From contig NC_041016.1 of assembly GCF_004193775.1 (NCBI RefSeq), positions 38,858,547-38,922,546 on the forward strand: a stretch of 64,000 nt of DNA. The letters are read 5' to 3'. A program made the position numbers and the translations under genes. Positions 23,401 through 34,600 of this stretch are shown here, one piece after another. Source of the stretch: Glycine soja (Eukaryota > Streptophyta > Magnoliopsida > Fabales > Fabaceae). The notes under the pieces are model-generated. The model made no database searches and was not told the origin of the DNA. It saw only the letters and a program-made list of their open reading frames with translations. The number at the start of each line of letters is the position of its first letter. Position 1 is the first letter of the stretch.

Positions 23401-25217
23401 ATGTGGTTGTTGATGATCTAACTCCAGCAAGAAAGAAGGATGTCGAAGAAGATGTCAGAACATCGGGAGACAATGTAGCAGATACAGCTAAAAGTGCAGA
23501 GAATGCAGAAAACTCTGATTCTGCTACAGAAGAATCAAACATCAACCAACCCGACAAGAGACCCTCCATTAGAATCCAGAAGATGCACCCCAAGGAGCTG
23601 ATTATAGGAGATCCAAACAGAGGAGTCACTACAAGATCAAGGGAGATTGAGATTGTCTCCAACTCATGTTTTGTCTCCAAAATTGAGCCCAAGAATGTGA
23701 AAGAGGCACTGACTGATGAGTTCTGGATCAATGCTATGCAAGAAGAATTGGAGCAATTCAAAAGGAATGAAGTCTGGGAGCTAGTTCCTAGACCCGAGGG
23801 AACTAATGTGATTGGCACCAAGTGGATCTTCAAGAACAAAACCAATGAAGAAGGTGTCATAACCAGAAACAAGGCCAGACTGGTTGCTCAAGGCTACACT
23901 CAGATTGAAGGTGTAGACTTTGATGAGACTTTTGCCCCAGTTGCTAGACTTGAGTCCATCAGATTATTACTTGGTGTAGCTTGCATCCTCAAATTCAAGC
24001 TGTACCAGATGGATGTGAAGAGCGCATTTCTGAATGGATACCTGAATGAAGAAGTCTATGTGGAGCAGCCAAAGGGATTTGTAGACCCGACTCATCCAGA
24101 TCATGTATACAGGCTCAAGAAGGCTCTCTATGGATTGAAGCAAGCTCCAAGAGCTTGGTATGAAAGGCTAACAGAGTTCCTTACTCAGCAAGGGTATAGG
24201 AAGGGAGGAATTGACAAGACTCTCTTTGTCAAACAAGATGCTGAAAACTTGATGATAGCACAGATATATGTTGATGACATTGTGTTTGGAGGGATGTCGA
24301 ATGAGATGCTCCGACATTTTGTCCAACAGATGCAATCTGAATTTGAAATGAGTCTTGTTGGAGAGCTGACTTATTTTCTGGGACTTCAAGTGAAGCAGAT
24401 GGAAGACTCCATATTCCTCTCACAAAGCAAGTATGCAAAGAACATTGTCAAGAAGTTTGGGATGGAGAATGCCAGCCATAAAAGAACACCTGCACCTACT
24501 CACTTGAAGCTGTCAAAGGATGAAGCTGGCACCAGTGTTGATCAAAGTCTGTACAGAAGCATGATTGGGAGCTTACTATATTTAACAGCTAGCAGACCCG
24601 ACATCACCTATGCAGTAGGTGTTTGCGCAAGATATCAAGCCAATCCCAAGATAAGTCACTTGAATCAAGTAAAGAGAATTCTGAAATATGTAAATGGCAC
24701 CAGTGACTATGGGATTATGTACTGTCATTGTTCAGATTCAATGCTGGTTGGGTATTGTGATGCTGATTGGGCTGGAAGTGCAGATGACAGAAAAAGCACT
24801 TCTGGTGGATGCTTCTATCTGGGCAACAACCTTATTTCATGGTTCAGCAAGAAGCAGAACTGTGTGTCCCTATCTACTGCAGAAGCCGTGTATATTGCAG
24901 CAGGAAGCAGCTGTTCACAACTAGTTTGGATGAAGCAGATGCTCAAGGAGTACAATGTCGAACAAGATGTCATGACATTATACTGTGACAACTTGAGTGC
25001 TATTAATATTTCTAAAAATCCTGTGCAACACAGCAGAACCAAGCACATTGACATTAGACATCACTATATCAGAGAGCTTGTTGATGATAAAGTTATCACA
25101 CTAGAGCATGTTGACACTGAGGAACAAATAGCAGATATTTTCACAAAGGCATTGGATGCAAATCAGTTTGAAAAACTGAGGGGCAAGCTGGGCATTTGTC
25201 TGCTAGAGGAATTATAG
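20484..25217 (+). CDS. gag-pol polyprotein of SIRE1-like element F
   Basis: 1577 codons without interruption. In order: a gag N-terminal region of the Copia UBN2 type ([14 protein letters not shown]); zinc knuckle CX2CX4HX4C starting at residue 302; a long coiled-coil-like Lys/Glu stretch about 375-440; a second knuckle-like [14 protein letters not shown] near 505; aspartic protease motif DSG at 566-568; the pre-integrase H-H-C-C ([17 protein letters not shown]); integrase with [16 protein letters not shown] and [12 protein letters not shown] as D, D, E; reverse transcriptase with YVDD at 1262-1265; RNase H with CDADWAG and [12 protein letters not shown]. All key residues visible are intact. 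The frame ends in TAG followed by CAGCTA, a leaky-stop context, and the next ORF is in the same frame. Two zinc knuckles far apart are typical of Sireviruses. The ATG is 43 bp past the primer site. Confidence 0.95.
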   Translation: MNMEKEGGPVNRPPILDGTNYEYWKARMVAFLKSLDSRTWKAVIKGWEHPKMLDTEGKPSNELKPEEDWTKEEDELALGNSKALNALFNGVDKNIFRLINTCTVAKDAWEILKTTHEGTSKVKMSRLQLLATKFENLKMKEEECIHDFHMNILEIANACTALGERMTDEKLVRKILRSLPKRFDMKVTAIEEAQDICNMRVDELIGSLQTFELGLSDRAEKKSKNLAFVSKDEGEEDEYDLDTDEGLTNAVVLLGKQFNKVLNRMDRRQKPHVQNIPFDIRKGSKYQKRSDEKPSHSKGIQCHGCEGYGHIIAECPTHLKKQRKGLSVCRSDDTESEQESDSDRDVNAFTGRFESAEDSSDTDSEITFDELAISYRKLCIKSEKILQQEAQLKKVIANLEAEKEAHKEEISELKGEVGFLNSKLENMTKSIKMLNKGSDMLDEVLQLGKNVGDQRGLGLNHKSAGRITMTEFVPAKNSTGATMSQHRSRHHGTQQKKSKRKKWRCHYCGKYGHIKPFCYHLHGHPHHGTQSSSSRKKMMWVPKHKIVSLVVHTSLRASAKEDWYLDSGCSRHMTGVKEFLVNIEPCSTSYVTFGDGSKGKITGMGKLVHDGLPSLDKVLLVKGLTANLISISQLCDEGFNVNFTKSECLVTNEKSEVLMKGSRSKDNCYLWTPQETSYSSTCLSSKEDEVRIWHQRFGHLHLRGMKKIIDKGAVRGIPNLKIEEGRICGECQIGKQVKMSHQKLQHQTTSRVLELLHMDLMGPMQVESLGGKRYAYVVVDDFSRFTWVNFIREKSDTFEVFKELSLRLQREKDCVIKRIRSDHGKEFENSRFTEFCTSEGITHEFSAAITPQQNGIVERKNRTLQETARVMLHAKELPYNLWAEAMNTACYIHNRVTLRRGTPTTLYEIWKGRKPTVKHFHIFGSPCYILADREQRRKMDPKSDAGIFLGYSTNSRAYRVFNSRTRTVMESINVVVDDLTPARKKDVEEDVRTSGDNVADTAKSAENAENSDSATEESNINQPDKRPSIRIQKMHPKELIIGDPNRGVTTRSREIEIVSNSCFVSKIEPKNVKEALTDEFWINAMQEELEQFKRNEVWELVPRPEGTNVIGTKWIFKNKTNEEGVITRNKARLVAQGYTQIEGVDFDETFAPVARLESIRLLLGVACILKFKLYQMDVKSAFLNGYLNEEVYVEQPKGFVDPTHPDHVYRLKKALYGLKQAPRAWYERLTEFLTQQGYRKGGIDKTLFVKQDAENLMIAQIYVDDIVFGGMSNEMLRHFVQQMQSEFEMSLVGELTYFLGLQVKQMEDSIFLSQSKYAKNIVKKFGMENASHKRTPAPTHLKLSKDEAGTSVDQSLYRSMIGSLLYLTASRPDITYAVGVCARYQANPKISHLNQVKRILKYVNGTSDYGIMYCHCSDSMLVGYCDADWAGSADDRKSTSGGCFYLGNNLISWFSKKQNCVSLSTAEAVYIAAGSSCSQLVWMKQMLKEYNVEQDVMTLYCDNLSAINISKNPVQHSRTKHIDIRHHYIRELVDDKVITLEHVDTEEQIADIFTKALDANQFEKLRGKLGICLLEEL

Positions 25218-25223
25218 CAGCTA
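25215..25223 (+). promoter_or_regulatory. Stop-codon readthrough context of SIRE1-like gag-pol
   Basis: TAGCAGCTA matches TAG-CAR-YYA. The 43 codons between the stop and the lysine/serine-rich start of the next ORF are all open, which supports readthrough rather than a separate start. Confidence 0.8.
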
Positions 25224-27260
25224 CTGCAATCTGAACGTGCCCAAACGAATCACTTAACATTAATAGCACGTTCACTACTAAGCCAAAACGAATTCGACCG
25301 TTGCTTCACACGCCCCCCTATATTCCTCATTCAAACTTATATTGTCGTGGTAATCCCGTCTTCAGCATTTCCCAATAGCTCTCAGAAATTTGCGAAATCA
25401 TTCCAAACGCTCTGCTTTTCCATGGCTACCTCACCAAAAGAAATTTCAGCTCCTGGTTCACCCTCTGTACCATCATCTCCGCACCAGGAACTACCAGAAT
25501 TCAACATCCAACCCATACAAATAATTCCTGGTCAAGCTTCTGTCCCTGAGAAACTGGTTCCCAGAAGACAACAGGGAGTGAAGATTGCTGAAAACCCTAG
25601 CCTTGCAACAAGTCCTAGGGAAGTAGACACGGAGATGGACAAGAAAATCCGCAGTATTGTGAGTAGCATTTTGAAAGACGCCTCTGTTCCTGATGCTGAG
25701 AAAGATGTTCCAACATCTTCCACCCCAAATGTTTCTGGGCCTGATGTCAATAAAGATGTTCCAACATCTTCCGGCCCAAATGCTGAAGTACTCTCTTCCC
25801 CCAGCAAAGAGAGATCAACAGAGGAAGATGATCAAGCCGCAGAGGAGACTCCTACACCACGGGCACCAGAACCTGCTCCAGGTGACCTCATTGACCTGGA
25901 AGAAGTAGAATCTGATGAAGAACCCATTGCCAACAGGTTGGCACCTGGCATTGCAGAAAGGTTACAAAGCCGAAAGGGAAAAACCCCCATCAAGAGGTCT
26001 GGACGAATCAAAACTATGGCCCAGAAGAAGAGCACTCCAATCACTCCTACCACATTCAGAAGGAGCAAGGTTGCAATCCCCTCCAAGAAGAGGAAAGAAA
26101 TTTCCTCATCCGATTCTGATGATGATGTCGAACTAGATGTCTCGACATCTAAGAGGGCCAAGAAATCTGGGAGAAAGGTGCCTGGAAATGTTCCTGATGC
26201 ACCATTGGACAACATCTCTTTCCACTCCATTGGCAATGTTGAAAAGTGGAAATTTGTATATCAACGCAGGATTGCTTTAGAAAGAGAACTGGGAAGAAAT
26301 GCCTTGGATTGCAAGGAGACCATGGAACTCATCAAGGCTGCTGGACTACTGAAAACAGTCACCAAGTTGGGAGACTGTTATGAAAGCCTAGTCAGGGAAT
26401 TTATTGTCAACATTCCCTCTGACATAACTAACAGAAAGAGTGATGAGTATCAAAAGGTGTTTGTCAGAGGAAAATGTGTTAGATTCTCCCCTGCTGTAAT
26501 CAACAAATACTTGGGCAGACCAACAGATGGAGTGGTGGATATTACTGTCTCTGAGCATCAAATTGCCAAGGAAATCACTGCCAAACGAGTCCAGCATTGG
26601 CCAAAGAAAGGGAAGCTTTCAGCAGGGAAGCTAAGTGTGAAGTATGCAATTCTGCACAGGATTGGAGCTGCAAACTGGGTACCCACCAATCATACTTCCA
26701 CTGTTGCCACAGGTTTGGGTAAATTTCTGTATGCTGTTGGAACCAAGTCCAAATTTAATTTTGGAAACTATATTTTTGATCAAACTGTTAAGCATTCAGA
26801 ATCTTTTGCTGTCAAATTACCCATTGCCTTCCCTACTGTATTGTGTGGCATTATGTTGAGTCAACATCCCAATATGTTAAACCACATTGACTCTGTGATG
26901 AAGAGAGAATCGCCTCTATCCCTGCATTACAAACTGTTTGAGGGGACACATGTCCCAGACATTGTCTCGACATCAGGGAAAGCTGCTGCTTCAGGTGCTG
27001 TGTCCAAGGATGCCTTGATTGCTGAACTCAAGGACACATGCAAGGTGCTGGAAGCAACCATCAAAGCCACCACAGAGAAGAAAATGGAGCTGGAACTGCT
27101 GATCAAAAGGCTCTCAGAGAGTGGCATTGATGATGAAGAAGCAGCTGAGGAAGAAGGAGAAGCAGCTGAAGAAGAAGAAGAAGCATCTGAGGAAAAGGAA
27201 GAGGAAGATGCAGCAGAGGATACAGAATCCGATGATGATGATTCTGAAGCCACCCCATGA
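25218..27260 (+). CDS. Third ORF ('env-like') of SIRE1-like element F, likely read through from gag-pol
   Basis: 680 codons in the same frame as gag-pol, immediately after its TAG (25215-25217), with no further stop until TGA at 27258-27260. The first ATG is at 25422. TAG CAGCTA fits the CAR-YYA readthrough context established for SIRE1, so the product is probably made as a C-terminal extension of gag-pol. The N-terminal third is Ser/Pro-rich and acidic, with a KKRK-type basic patch. The middle (about 26220-26530) has a globular block with LVREFIVNIPSD, VRGKCVRFS and YLGRP. The C-terminus is highly acidic. The long block resembles the putative plant transposon protein domain also seen in element H1. 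It was named envelope-like from its position; I see no clear signal peptide, and the best hydrophobic run (AFPTVLCGIMLS) is short. Its role is unknown. Confidence 0.85.
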   Translation, partial: QLLQSERAQTNHLTLIARSLLSQNEFDRCFTRPPIFLIQTYIVVVIPSSAFPNSSQKFAKSFQTLCFSMATSPKEISAPGSPSVPSSPHQELPEFNIQPIQIIPGQASVPEKLVPRRQQGVKIAENPSLATSPREVDTEMDKKIRSIVSSILKDASVPDAEKDVPTSSTPNVSGPDVNKDVPTSSGPNAEVLSSPSKERSTEEDDQAAEETPTPRAPEPAPGDLIDLEEVESDEEPIANRLAPGIAERLQSRKGKTPIKRSGRIKTMAQKKSTPITPTTFRRSKVAIPSKKRKEISSSDSDDDVELDVSTSKRAKKSGRKVPGNVPDAPLDNISFHSIGNVEKWKFVYQRRIALERELGRNALDCKETMELIKAAGLLKTVTKLGDCYESLVREFIVNIPSDITNRKSDEYQKVFVRGKCVRFSPAVINKYLGRPTDGVVDITVSEHQIAKEITAKRVQHWPKKGKLSAGKLSVKYAILHRIGAANWVPTNHTSTVATGLGKFLYAVGTKSKFNFGNYIFDQTVKHSESFAVKLPIAFPTVLCGIMLSQHPNMLNHIDSVMKRESPLSLHYKLFEGTHVPDIVSTSGKAAASGAVSKDALIAELKDTCKVLEATIKATTEKKMELELLIKRLSESGIDDEEAAEEEGEAAEEEEEASEEKEEEDAAEDTESDDDDSEATP

Positions 27261-27875
27261 TCATCAGACCTTTATATTTTTTGCTTTTTACTAGCTATAG
27301 GGGCATGTCCCTTTGAACAATTGATTACTATTGGTCTGTAATATTTGCACCTTAAGTTCATGCATTCTACTTTTGTCAAATTCTGTCTAAAAAGGGGGAG
27401 TAATAGTATTATGCTTGCTATTATGCATGATTTTGAGTAGTAGGATACTATGTATGCAATAGTAGTATTATGCATGATTGATACGATGTATGGCAGTAGG
27501 ATACGTTGTATGTATATGACTTTGAGGGGGAGACTGCTGCCAATGATGACTGATGTACGCTACTAGTAAGAGCATGAAGACAGGGGGAGCAAAAAGCTGA
27601 TGTCACATGAGATGTCTCGACATCCTGGAAAAGACTAGTAGCTGATAGAAGATGCTGCAGTAAGCATGAAGACAGGGGGAGCAGGAGCAGAAAGCTGATG
27701 TCACGTGAGATGTCTTGACATCCTGGAGAAGACTTGTAGATTTGCAACTTGAAGAATTTCCGCTGTGCTTGATTACTCTGATAATGAAAGTTGCTGATCC
27801 CACTTGCATAACTGCTCGTACCTGCTCAGGAAGTGTCTAAGTATGTTTTAGACAAAATTTGCCAAAGGGGGAGAT
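27261..27875 (+). other. SIRE1-like 3' untranslated region with repeated polypurine tracts
   Basis: AGGGGGAG-type tracts occur at 27391, 27524, 27581, 27673 and 27864; the last one lies at the 3' LTR. Two imperfect copies of a unit of about 90 bp (from 27573 and 27665) each contain CAGGGGGAGC, CTGATGTCAC and GATGTCNNGACATC. Repeated polypurine tracts before the 3' LTR are known from Sireviruses. No reading frame of interest is present. Confidence 0.8.
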
Positions 27876-29029
27876 TGTTAGTGCTTAGCTCTACGGAGTT
27901 TTAAAAGATTGGCTAAGATTTTGTTAAAACATAAGCACTTAGACAATGAAGGAAAGCTGGAGTTGCTGCACATGATGTCCAACGTTATGTCAAGGAATAA
28001 GATCGGGCTGCACAATGCACAAGGCAAGATAAAATGTCAAATGAAGAATTGAAGTTGCAGGATCCACGATGTCGGATACAATGTCCTGACATCCTGCCCG
28101 AAAATACTGGAGTTGCTGCACAATGCATAAGTCAAGATAAAATGTCAAATGAAGCATTGAAGCTGCAGGATCCACGATGTCGGATACGATGTCCTGACAT
28201 CTTGCCCGAAAATACTGGACACATAAATCTGTTATATCTTTAACAGATTATTGTGCAGTTAGCAAAAGATTAGATGATCTATCTTTAGGAACGAATTAAA
28301 AGATCATTAAAGTTCGAATTACAAACTAGAAGAGTTCGTTCAGGGATTAAAGATTAAAGATTAAAGATTCAAACTAAAAGATCAAACGTTATCTTTTAGA
28401 TCTTTAAGTGCAGATTTTCAGGAAGAAGATAGATCTCATCCAGCATCAAGAAGTTGCAGCCCAGAATCGCACACTGCTATTTAAACATGAAGGCTGCACG
28501 GGTTTGAGTACCAAGTCCGGGATTGAAGAGTTATTTTGTGAGTTTTGGGACTTGAGTGATTTGTGAGCCACCTTGATGGTACCCTAACATCAAGTGTTGG
28601 ACCTGAGTGTGTAGAGTTGATCTCTTGTGTGTAGAGTTGATCTCTAGTGTGTAGGGTTGATCCCTTTTGTTCAGAGTTGATCTCTGGTGTGTCTTTGATT
28701 TAATTGTAAACTCGGGAGAGTGAGTGAGAGGGAGTGAGCGGGGTTTCTCATATCTAAGAGTGGCTCTTAGGTAGAGATCGCACGGGTAGTGGTTAGGTGA
28801 GAAGGTTGTAAACAGTGGCTGTTAGACCTTGAACTAACACTATTTTAGTGGATTTCCTCCCTGGCTTGGTAGCCCCCAGATGTAGGTGAGGTTGCACCGA
28901 ACTGGGTTAACAATTCTCTTGTGTTATTTACTTGTTTAAACTGTACACACTGTCAAATATAATCTGCATGTTCTGAAGCGTGATGTCGTGACATCCTGTA
29001 CGACATCTGTCCCCAGGATCAGAATTTCA
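27876..29029 (+). repeat. Element F 3' LTR
   Basis: 1154 bp, same ends and length as the 5' copy, preceded by CCAAAGGGGGAGAT and followed by the target duplicate GATAC. Confidence 0.95.
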
Positions 29030-29034
29030 GATAC

Positions 29035-29641
29035 AGCCAGGGTGTTCTTGAATCACTCAAGAATTTAGGAGAATCACTCTCACTAAGATAAAAGAGATAA
29101 ACTCTAATTTTATGAATAAAACTCAACTTGTGTTTATTGATAAAATGGTTTAGCTTATATAGAAGTTTTACAACAGATTTTAGTAATGACCCACTAACCT
29201 AGAATTAAAAATAACTTAATGCCATTAACCTAGGGAATTAAAAGAACTTAATGGCTGAGTGTAACTGAAATTGTGGCAACCAAAAGTCACCCCCAACAGC
29301 CAACAAGTCAGCCACCATTTGGTCTCCCAAAAGGCTGATGCCTAGGTTGCCAATTGGGCCCTTATTACAACTTGAACTAAACCTAACTAAAGCCCTTTTA
29401 GTTAGACAAACTAAACACTCTAAAATTGAGACAAAGTGGTGCCATTTAGTCCTCCTCCATTTGGGCCATGATACAACTCACAACCTTGGACTTATCTCCT
29501 TGAAACTTAGGCTTGTATTCAAATAGTATGGACAATACTTGTTGAAGAGCTTCCTTGGCTTTCCTTGCTCTAGCCCTTGTCATAGGTCCTCCAAGTCATT
29601 CAAGTGGATCCTTGCCCTTGCTCTTGGTCATGTCCTCATCA
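29035..29641 (-). repeat. Element E 3' LTR, right part
   Basis: Resumes after element F and ends CCTCATCA at 29641. Compared with the 5' LTR it lacks about 57 bp (present there near 35380-35440). Read on the minus strand it starts with codons that continue the pol frame, and it holds TATATAAG (plus 29154-29161, reverse) as a candidate TATA box. Confidence 0.9.
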
Positions 29642-32600
29642 TTCTCTCCCTCTTGAGAAGGATTTGTCCTCAAATCGGATTCTCCATCTGCATCAAAAAG
29701 AGATAAGTTAGAGACATTGAAGGTGGAACTAACATTATACTCACCGGGAAGCTCAACTTTGTAATCATTGTCATTGATTCTTTCTAGCACTTGAAATGGT
29801 CCATCTCCCCTTGGTTGAAGCTTTGATTTCCTTTGTTCCGGAAACCTTTCTTTTCTCATGTGCACCCAAACCCAATCTCTGGGTTTGAAGACAACCTTCT
29901 TTCTCCCTTTGTTGGCTTGTTTAGCATAGCTTTTATTTTTCCTCTCAATTTGATCTTTGACTCTCTCATGAAGCTTCTTCACATAGTCCGCCTTTGCTTG
30001 ACCTTCTTTATGCTTAAAAACAGAAACATTAGGCATAGGCAAAAGATCAAGAGGAGTTAGTGGGTTAAAACCATTAACAACTTCAAAAGGAGAACAATTA
30101 GTGGTGCTATGAACAACTCTATTGTAAGCAAATTCAACATGGGGTAAACAAGCTTCCCAAGTTTTTAAGTTCTTCCTCAAAACTATCCTAAGCAAAGTTC
30201 CCAAAGTCCTATTAACAACTTCCGTTTGCCCATCGGTTTGTGGGTGACAAGTGGTTGAAAATAAAAATTTAGTGCCCAACTTGCTCCACAAAGTCCTCCA
30301 AAAATGGCTTAGGAACTTAGAGTCCCTATCACTAACAATGCTCCTTGGCAAACCATGGAGTCTCACAATCTCCTTGAAAAACAAATCAGCCACATGGGAA
30401 GCATCATTAACATTTTTACATGGAATAAAATGAGCCATTTTAGAAAACCTATCAACAACCACAAAAATGGAATCTCTACCATTGCTTGTTTTTGGCAGCC
30501 CCAAAACAAAGTCCATGGATAAATCAATCCAAGGATACTCCGGAATTGGCAATGGAGTATACAATCCATGAGGCTTTACCTTAGACTTTGTCTTTTTACA
30601 TACAATGCAATGTTCACAAAATTTCTGCACATCCTTTTTCATATGAAGCCAATAAAAATGTTCTTGTAATGTTTCTAGAGTCTTTTGGACCCCAAAATGC
30701 CCCATTAAACCTCCTTCATGTGCTTCACAAACAAGCAAATTTCTAGTAGAACATTTAGGCACACACAATTTGTTTTCTTTGAAAAGAAAGCCTTCATGTC
30801 TAAAGAAACCATTTTCTGAAAATTTTTCACAATTTTTAAAAATTTCTCCAAAAGTTTCATCATTTTCATACATGTTTTTCAAACATTCAAGACAAATCAA
30901 TTTTGTTTCAAGCATAGAAAGTAATGCATGACGCTGAGAAAGAGCATCGGCTACAATATTACCTTTTCCCTTTTTATGTTTGATAACATAAGGGAATTGC
31001 TCTAGGAATTCCACCCACTTCGCATGCCTTTTGTTAAGCTTGCCTTGCCCCTTGATATATTTGAGGGACTCATGGTCACTATGAATGACAAATTCCTTGG
31101 GATAAAGGTAGTGTTGCCATGTTTTCAAAGCTCGTACTAAGACATACAACTCCTTATCATAAGTTGAATAGTTAAGGGTAGGACCACTTAAATTTTCACT
31201 AAAATAAGCAATTGGATGGCCTTCTTGCATCAACACAGCCCCAATCCCAACATTTGAAGCATCACACTCAATTTCAAAAGATTTTTGAAAGTTTGGCAAC
31301 GCAAGTATGGGGGCATTAGTTAGCTTTTGCTTAAGAACATTGAAAGCTTCTTCTTGTTTCTCTCCCCATTTGAAACAAACATTTTTCTTGAGCACTTCAT
31401 TGAGAGGTGCTGCCAATGTGCTAAAATCCTTCACAAATCATCTATAAAAACTTGCTAAGCCATGAAAACTCCTCACATCGGTCACAAACTTAGGTGTAGG
31501 CCATTCTTGAATAGCCCTAACCTTCTCCTCATCAACTTGCACTCCTTTTGAACTCACAACAAAACCAAGAAACACAACATGGTTAGTACAAAAGATGCAT
31601 TTTTCAAGATTGGCATACAATTGTTCTTCTCTAAGCACAGTCAAGACATATTTTAAATGATCAATATGCAAATCAAGTGAAGTGCTATAGATAAGAATAT
31701 CATCAAAGTACACCACAACGAACTTTCCTATGAACTCTCTCAAGATATGGTTCATTAATTTCATGAAAGTGCTAGGAGCGTTAGTTAGGCCAAAAGGCAT
31801 AACCAACCATCCATACAAACCATATTTTGTTTTAAAAGTAGTTTTCCATTCATCCCTTTCTCTAATCCTAATTTGATTGTATCCACTTTTTAAATCGATT
31901 TTAGAGAAGTAACATGCACCATGCAATTCATCAAGCAAATCATCAAGCCTAGGTATAGGATGCCTATATTTAATGGTGATGTTATTAAGGGCTTTACAAT
32001 CGAAACATATTCGCCATGTCCCATCCTTTTTAGGGACCAAAATCACTGGGACAACACAAGGACTCATACTATCTCTTACCCAACTTTTGCTAATGAGTTC
32101 ATCCACTTGTCTTTGAATCTCTTTGGTTTCTTGTGGATTACTTCTATAGGCTGACCTATTGGGCAAAGAAGCTCCCGAAATGAGATCAATTTGATGCTCA
32201 ATTCCCCTCAAAGGTGGTAGTACACTTGGCACATTTGGTGGAAACATGTCTTGAAAATCCTGCAAAAGAGTTTTAACACTAGAAGGCATTTCAAAATCAT
32301 CAAAAGTGTTAGTGGTCAAAATCTGATTTTTGCAAAACAAGATATATAGTGACTGTTTAGCACAAAACAACCTCTTGACCTCACTTTTTGTGGCGAAATA
32401 GCTCTCCCTCACTTCAAGTGTTTCACTCTTCTTTTGTTCACTCTTTTTCCTCTCAAGTGTTTCCCTTTTTTTCTCACTCTCAAGTGTTTTGCTCATTTTT
32501 TCTTTTTCTCTTTTCTCTTGAAGAAGTTTTTCTCTCATTTTCTTTTGATCCTCACACACTTCTTGTGGACTCAATGGCTTGAGCACAATCTTTTTGTCTT

Positions 32601-34025
32601 GGTGCATGAAAGAGATCTTGTTGGTGTAACCGTCATGATTAGCTCTTTTATCAAATTGCCATGGTCTCCCCAAAAGTAAGTGACTGGCCTCCATAGGAAC
32701 AACATCACAAAGTACCTTATCATTGTATTTCCCAATGGAAACGTCCACTTCAACTTGCTGCCTCACTTGCACCTCCCCATCCTTACTAAGCCATTGAAGT
32801 TTGTATGGCCTAGGATGTGGTTTAGTAGCTAAATTTAGCTTTGACACTAATCTAGCACTAGCCACATTGGTGCAGCTACCTCCATCAATGATCACCATGC
32901 ACACCTTGCCATTGATTAAACATCTAGTGTGAAAGATGTTTTCTCTTTGGCTCTCCTCCTCATGCTTCAATTGACCACCAAGTAACCGTCTAATCATCAA
33001 CAAATCTCCCTCCGGAGTCTCCTCTTCCTCTACGTACTCACTCTCCTCTTCCTCTTCAACATCGGATTCACTTATATATTCTCCATCTCTAAGAACCATG
33101 GACCTTTTGTTAGGGCACTCATAAGCATAGTGTCCTAGGCCTTGGCACTTGAAACACTTCACATCTCTACTCCTTTTAGAGGGTTCCTCTTGGGACTTTG
33201 AGTGAGTTTTTGATGGGGTAGGTGTGGAACTACTAGAAGTAGCAGCCCCATCTTTCTTACCTTTGTCTTTCCAACTAGAAGAACCAAAGTTGGTAAAACT
33301 CCTCTTAGCCACTCCTTTCCGTTTTAATTGTTGCTCTACTTGGATTGCTTTGTGAAGCAAATCATCCATTTCAACAAACTCCTGCAGCTCAACAATATCA
33401 CGGATATCATTGGTCAAACCATTAAGAAATTGAGCCATAGTTACCTCCTCATCTTCTTCAATCTTTGCTTGAATCATGAGCACATCCATTTCCTTGAAAT
33501 ACTCCTCAACCCCCTTGTTGCCTTGGGTTAGTTTTTGGAGCTTGAATTTCAAGTCCCTTGAGTAACTAGCCGGCACATACCGCTTCCTCATGATCTTTTT
33601 CATCTCCGTCCATGTATCAACCATTGGCTCTTCATTTCTTGCTCTCTCCTTTTGTAGCTTGTTCCACCACACAAGAGCATAGTCGGAAAACTCCGTGGCG
33701 GAAAGCTTCACCTTTTGGTCCTCCTCATAGTTGTTGCATGAGAAAGCATGCTCTATTTTCATCTCCCACTCCAAGTAGGCCTCTGGATCATTCTTTCCTT
33801 TAAAGGGAGGAATGTTTAGTTTAATACCATCAATTTGGTTTTGTCTAGGAACCCCTCATTCCCTCTTCTCCTCCTTTCTTCATTATGATCTCTATTCTCC
33901 ATTTGATCCAACTTCTCATGGAGCGCATCATCTCGTTGTTTCATTAACCTCTCCAAATGTTGCATCAAAGCTTGCATTTGGAATTGCGAAAGCCCCACTC
34001 CATCATTAGGATTAGTACCTGACAT
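29596..34025 (-). pseudogene. gag-pol polyprotein of element E (one frameshift, one stop)
   Basis: The start ATG is at 34025 (MSGTNPNDG). Gag: a coiled N-terminus, then a one-base-type shift near 33850, then the gag core (YALVWWNKLQKE) and zinc knuckle CFKCQGLGHYAYEC near 33113-33157. Protease: VIIDGGSCTN near 32866-32895, where D-G-G replaces the usual D-S/T-G. RT: KKDGTWRICFD, YFDDILIYS (near 31691-31714). An in-frame TGA stands at 31438-31440 between FYR and FVKDFS, where arginine (CGA) is expected. RNase [10 protein letters not shown]. Integrase: [19 protein letters not shown], then [16 protein letters not shown] and DGQTEVVNR as D, D, E. The frame runs through the polypurine tract into the LTR and ends at 29596; in the 5' LTR copy the same frame stays open for a further 47 codons. 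Family: Ty3/gypsy; no chromodomain was recognised. Confidence 0.88.
29642..29660 (-). other. Polypurine tract of element E
   Basis: Reads CCTTCTCAAGAGGGAGAGAA on the minus strand directly before LTR start TGATGAGGAC. It lies within the open pol frame. Confidence 0.75.
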
Positions 34026-34600
34026 ATCAAACAAACAAATCAAACATAACAAGACAATTATAGTTGCTGTTTGAATACCTCACCCACTCAAATGTATCAC
34101 ACAATTATGGCTTTTCTCTAATGAAACACTCTTGCCTTTTACAACTCTAATTCCCCTAGAGTTCTTAGGCAATTCAAGAGATTATGGCCACAACAAAGAA
34201 CAGTTCACCAATATGTGTAAAGTAAGACTAGAGAGACAAGGAAAAGATTAACCAAGAAAAGGCTAACAATGTTTTTAGGCACAAATGAAGGAAATAAAAT
34301 TCAGAATTTAGGAATTCAAGTAACAATCCTTCATGCAACCAATATATTACCTTAAAGAGATTTTTTAAAGTTCTTCAAGCATGAACCATTCAGCACAATT
34401 TTTTTTTTTTAATTTTGCTTATAAGAAATTCAGATTTTTTTTAACAAAGAGATCAAAAGGCTTAACTTTTGCAATGGTTCAGCCTAAAAAAAAAAGGAAT
34501 AAAAAGATAATATAAATGGCAAAGAGAATAAAGAAGCATGTTACCCAATATTTCCAGCAAAGGAAGTGTTGACCCTAGAACCAGAGCTCCGATTACCAAA
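34026..34600 (-). other. Leader and primer site of element E
   Basis: 575 bp between gag start and the 5' LTR. The primer-site-like TGGTAATCGGAGCTC reads on the minus strand at 34582-34597, a variant of TGGTATCAGAGC. No gene seen. Confidence 0.6.

Larger units (their letters stand above)
19272..29029 (+). mobile_element. SIRE1: Element F: SIRE1-like Sirevirus (Ty1/copia), apparently intact
   Basis: 9758 bp with two LTRs of exactly 1154 bp (19272-20425, 27876-29029) and exact target duplicate GATAC (19267-19271, 29030-29034). It has a tRNA-Met primer site, a 1577-codon gag-pol frame, an in-frame downstream ORF, several polypurine tracts and a final tract directly before the 3' LTR. Order and sizes match SIRE1, the soybean type Sirevirus. 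I noticed one base difference between the two LTRs (G at 19856 versus A at 28460, in AGCCCGGAATC / AGCCCAGAATC), so the insertion is recent. It sits in the LTR of element E, two levels deep in element D. Confidence 0.95.

Noticed and set aside
23264..23872. 202-codon minus frame inside SIRE1-like gag-pol
   Set aside because: Antisense to an intact integrase-RT linker, no domain, explained by codon composition.
25347..25421. Start of the SIRE1-like third ORF at 25347
   Set aside because: The codon there is GTG; the frame is open all the way back to the gag-pol stop, so this is not a real start. Readthrough or the ATG at 25422 is more likely.
26927..27253. 108-codon serine-rich minus frame
   Set aside because: Antisense of the acidic GAA/GAG-rich tail of the third ORF.
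32388..34009. Plus-strand frames of 60-80 codons
   Set aside because: Antisense to the gag-pol of element E.
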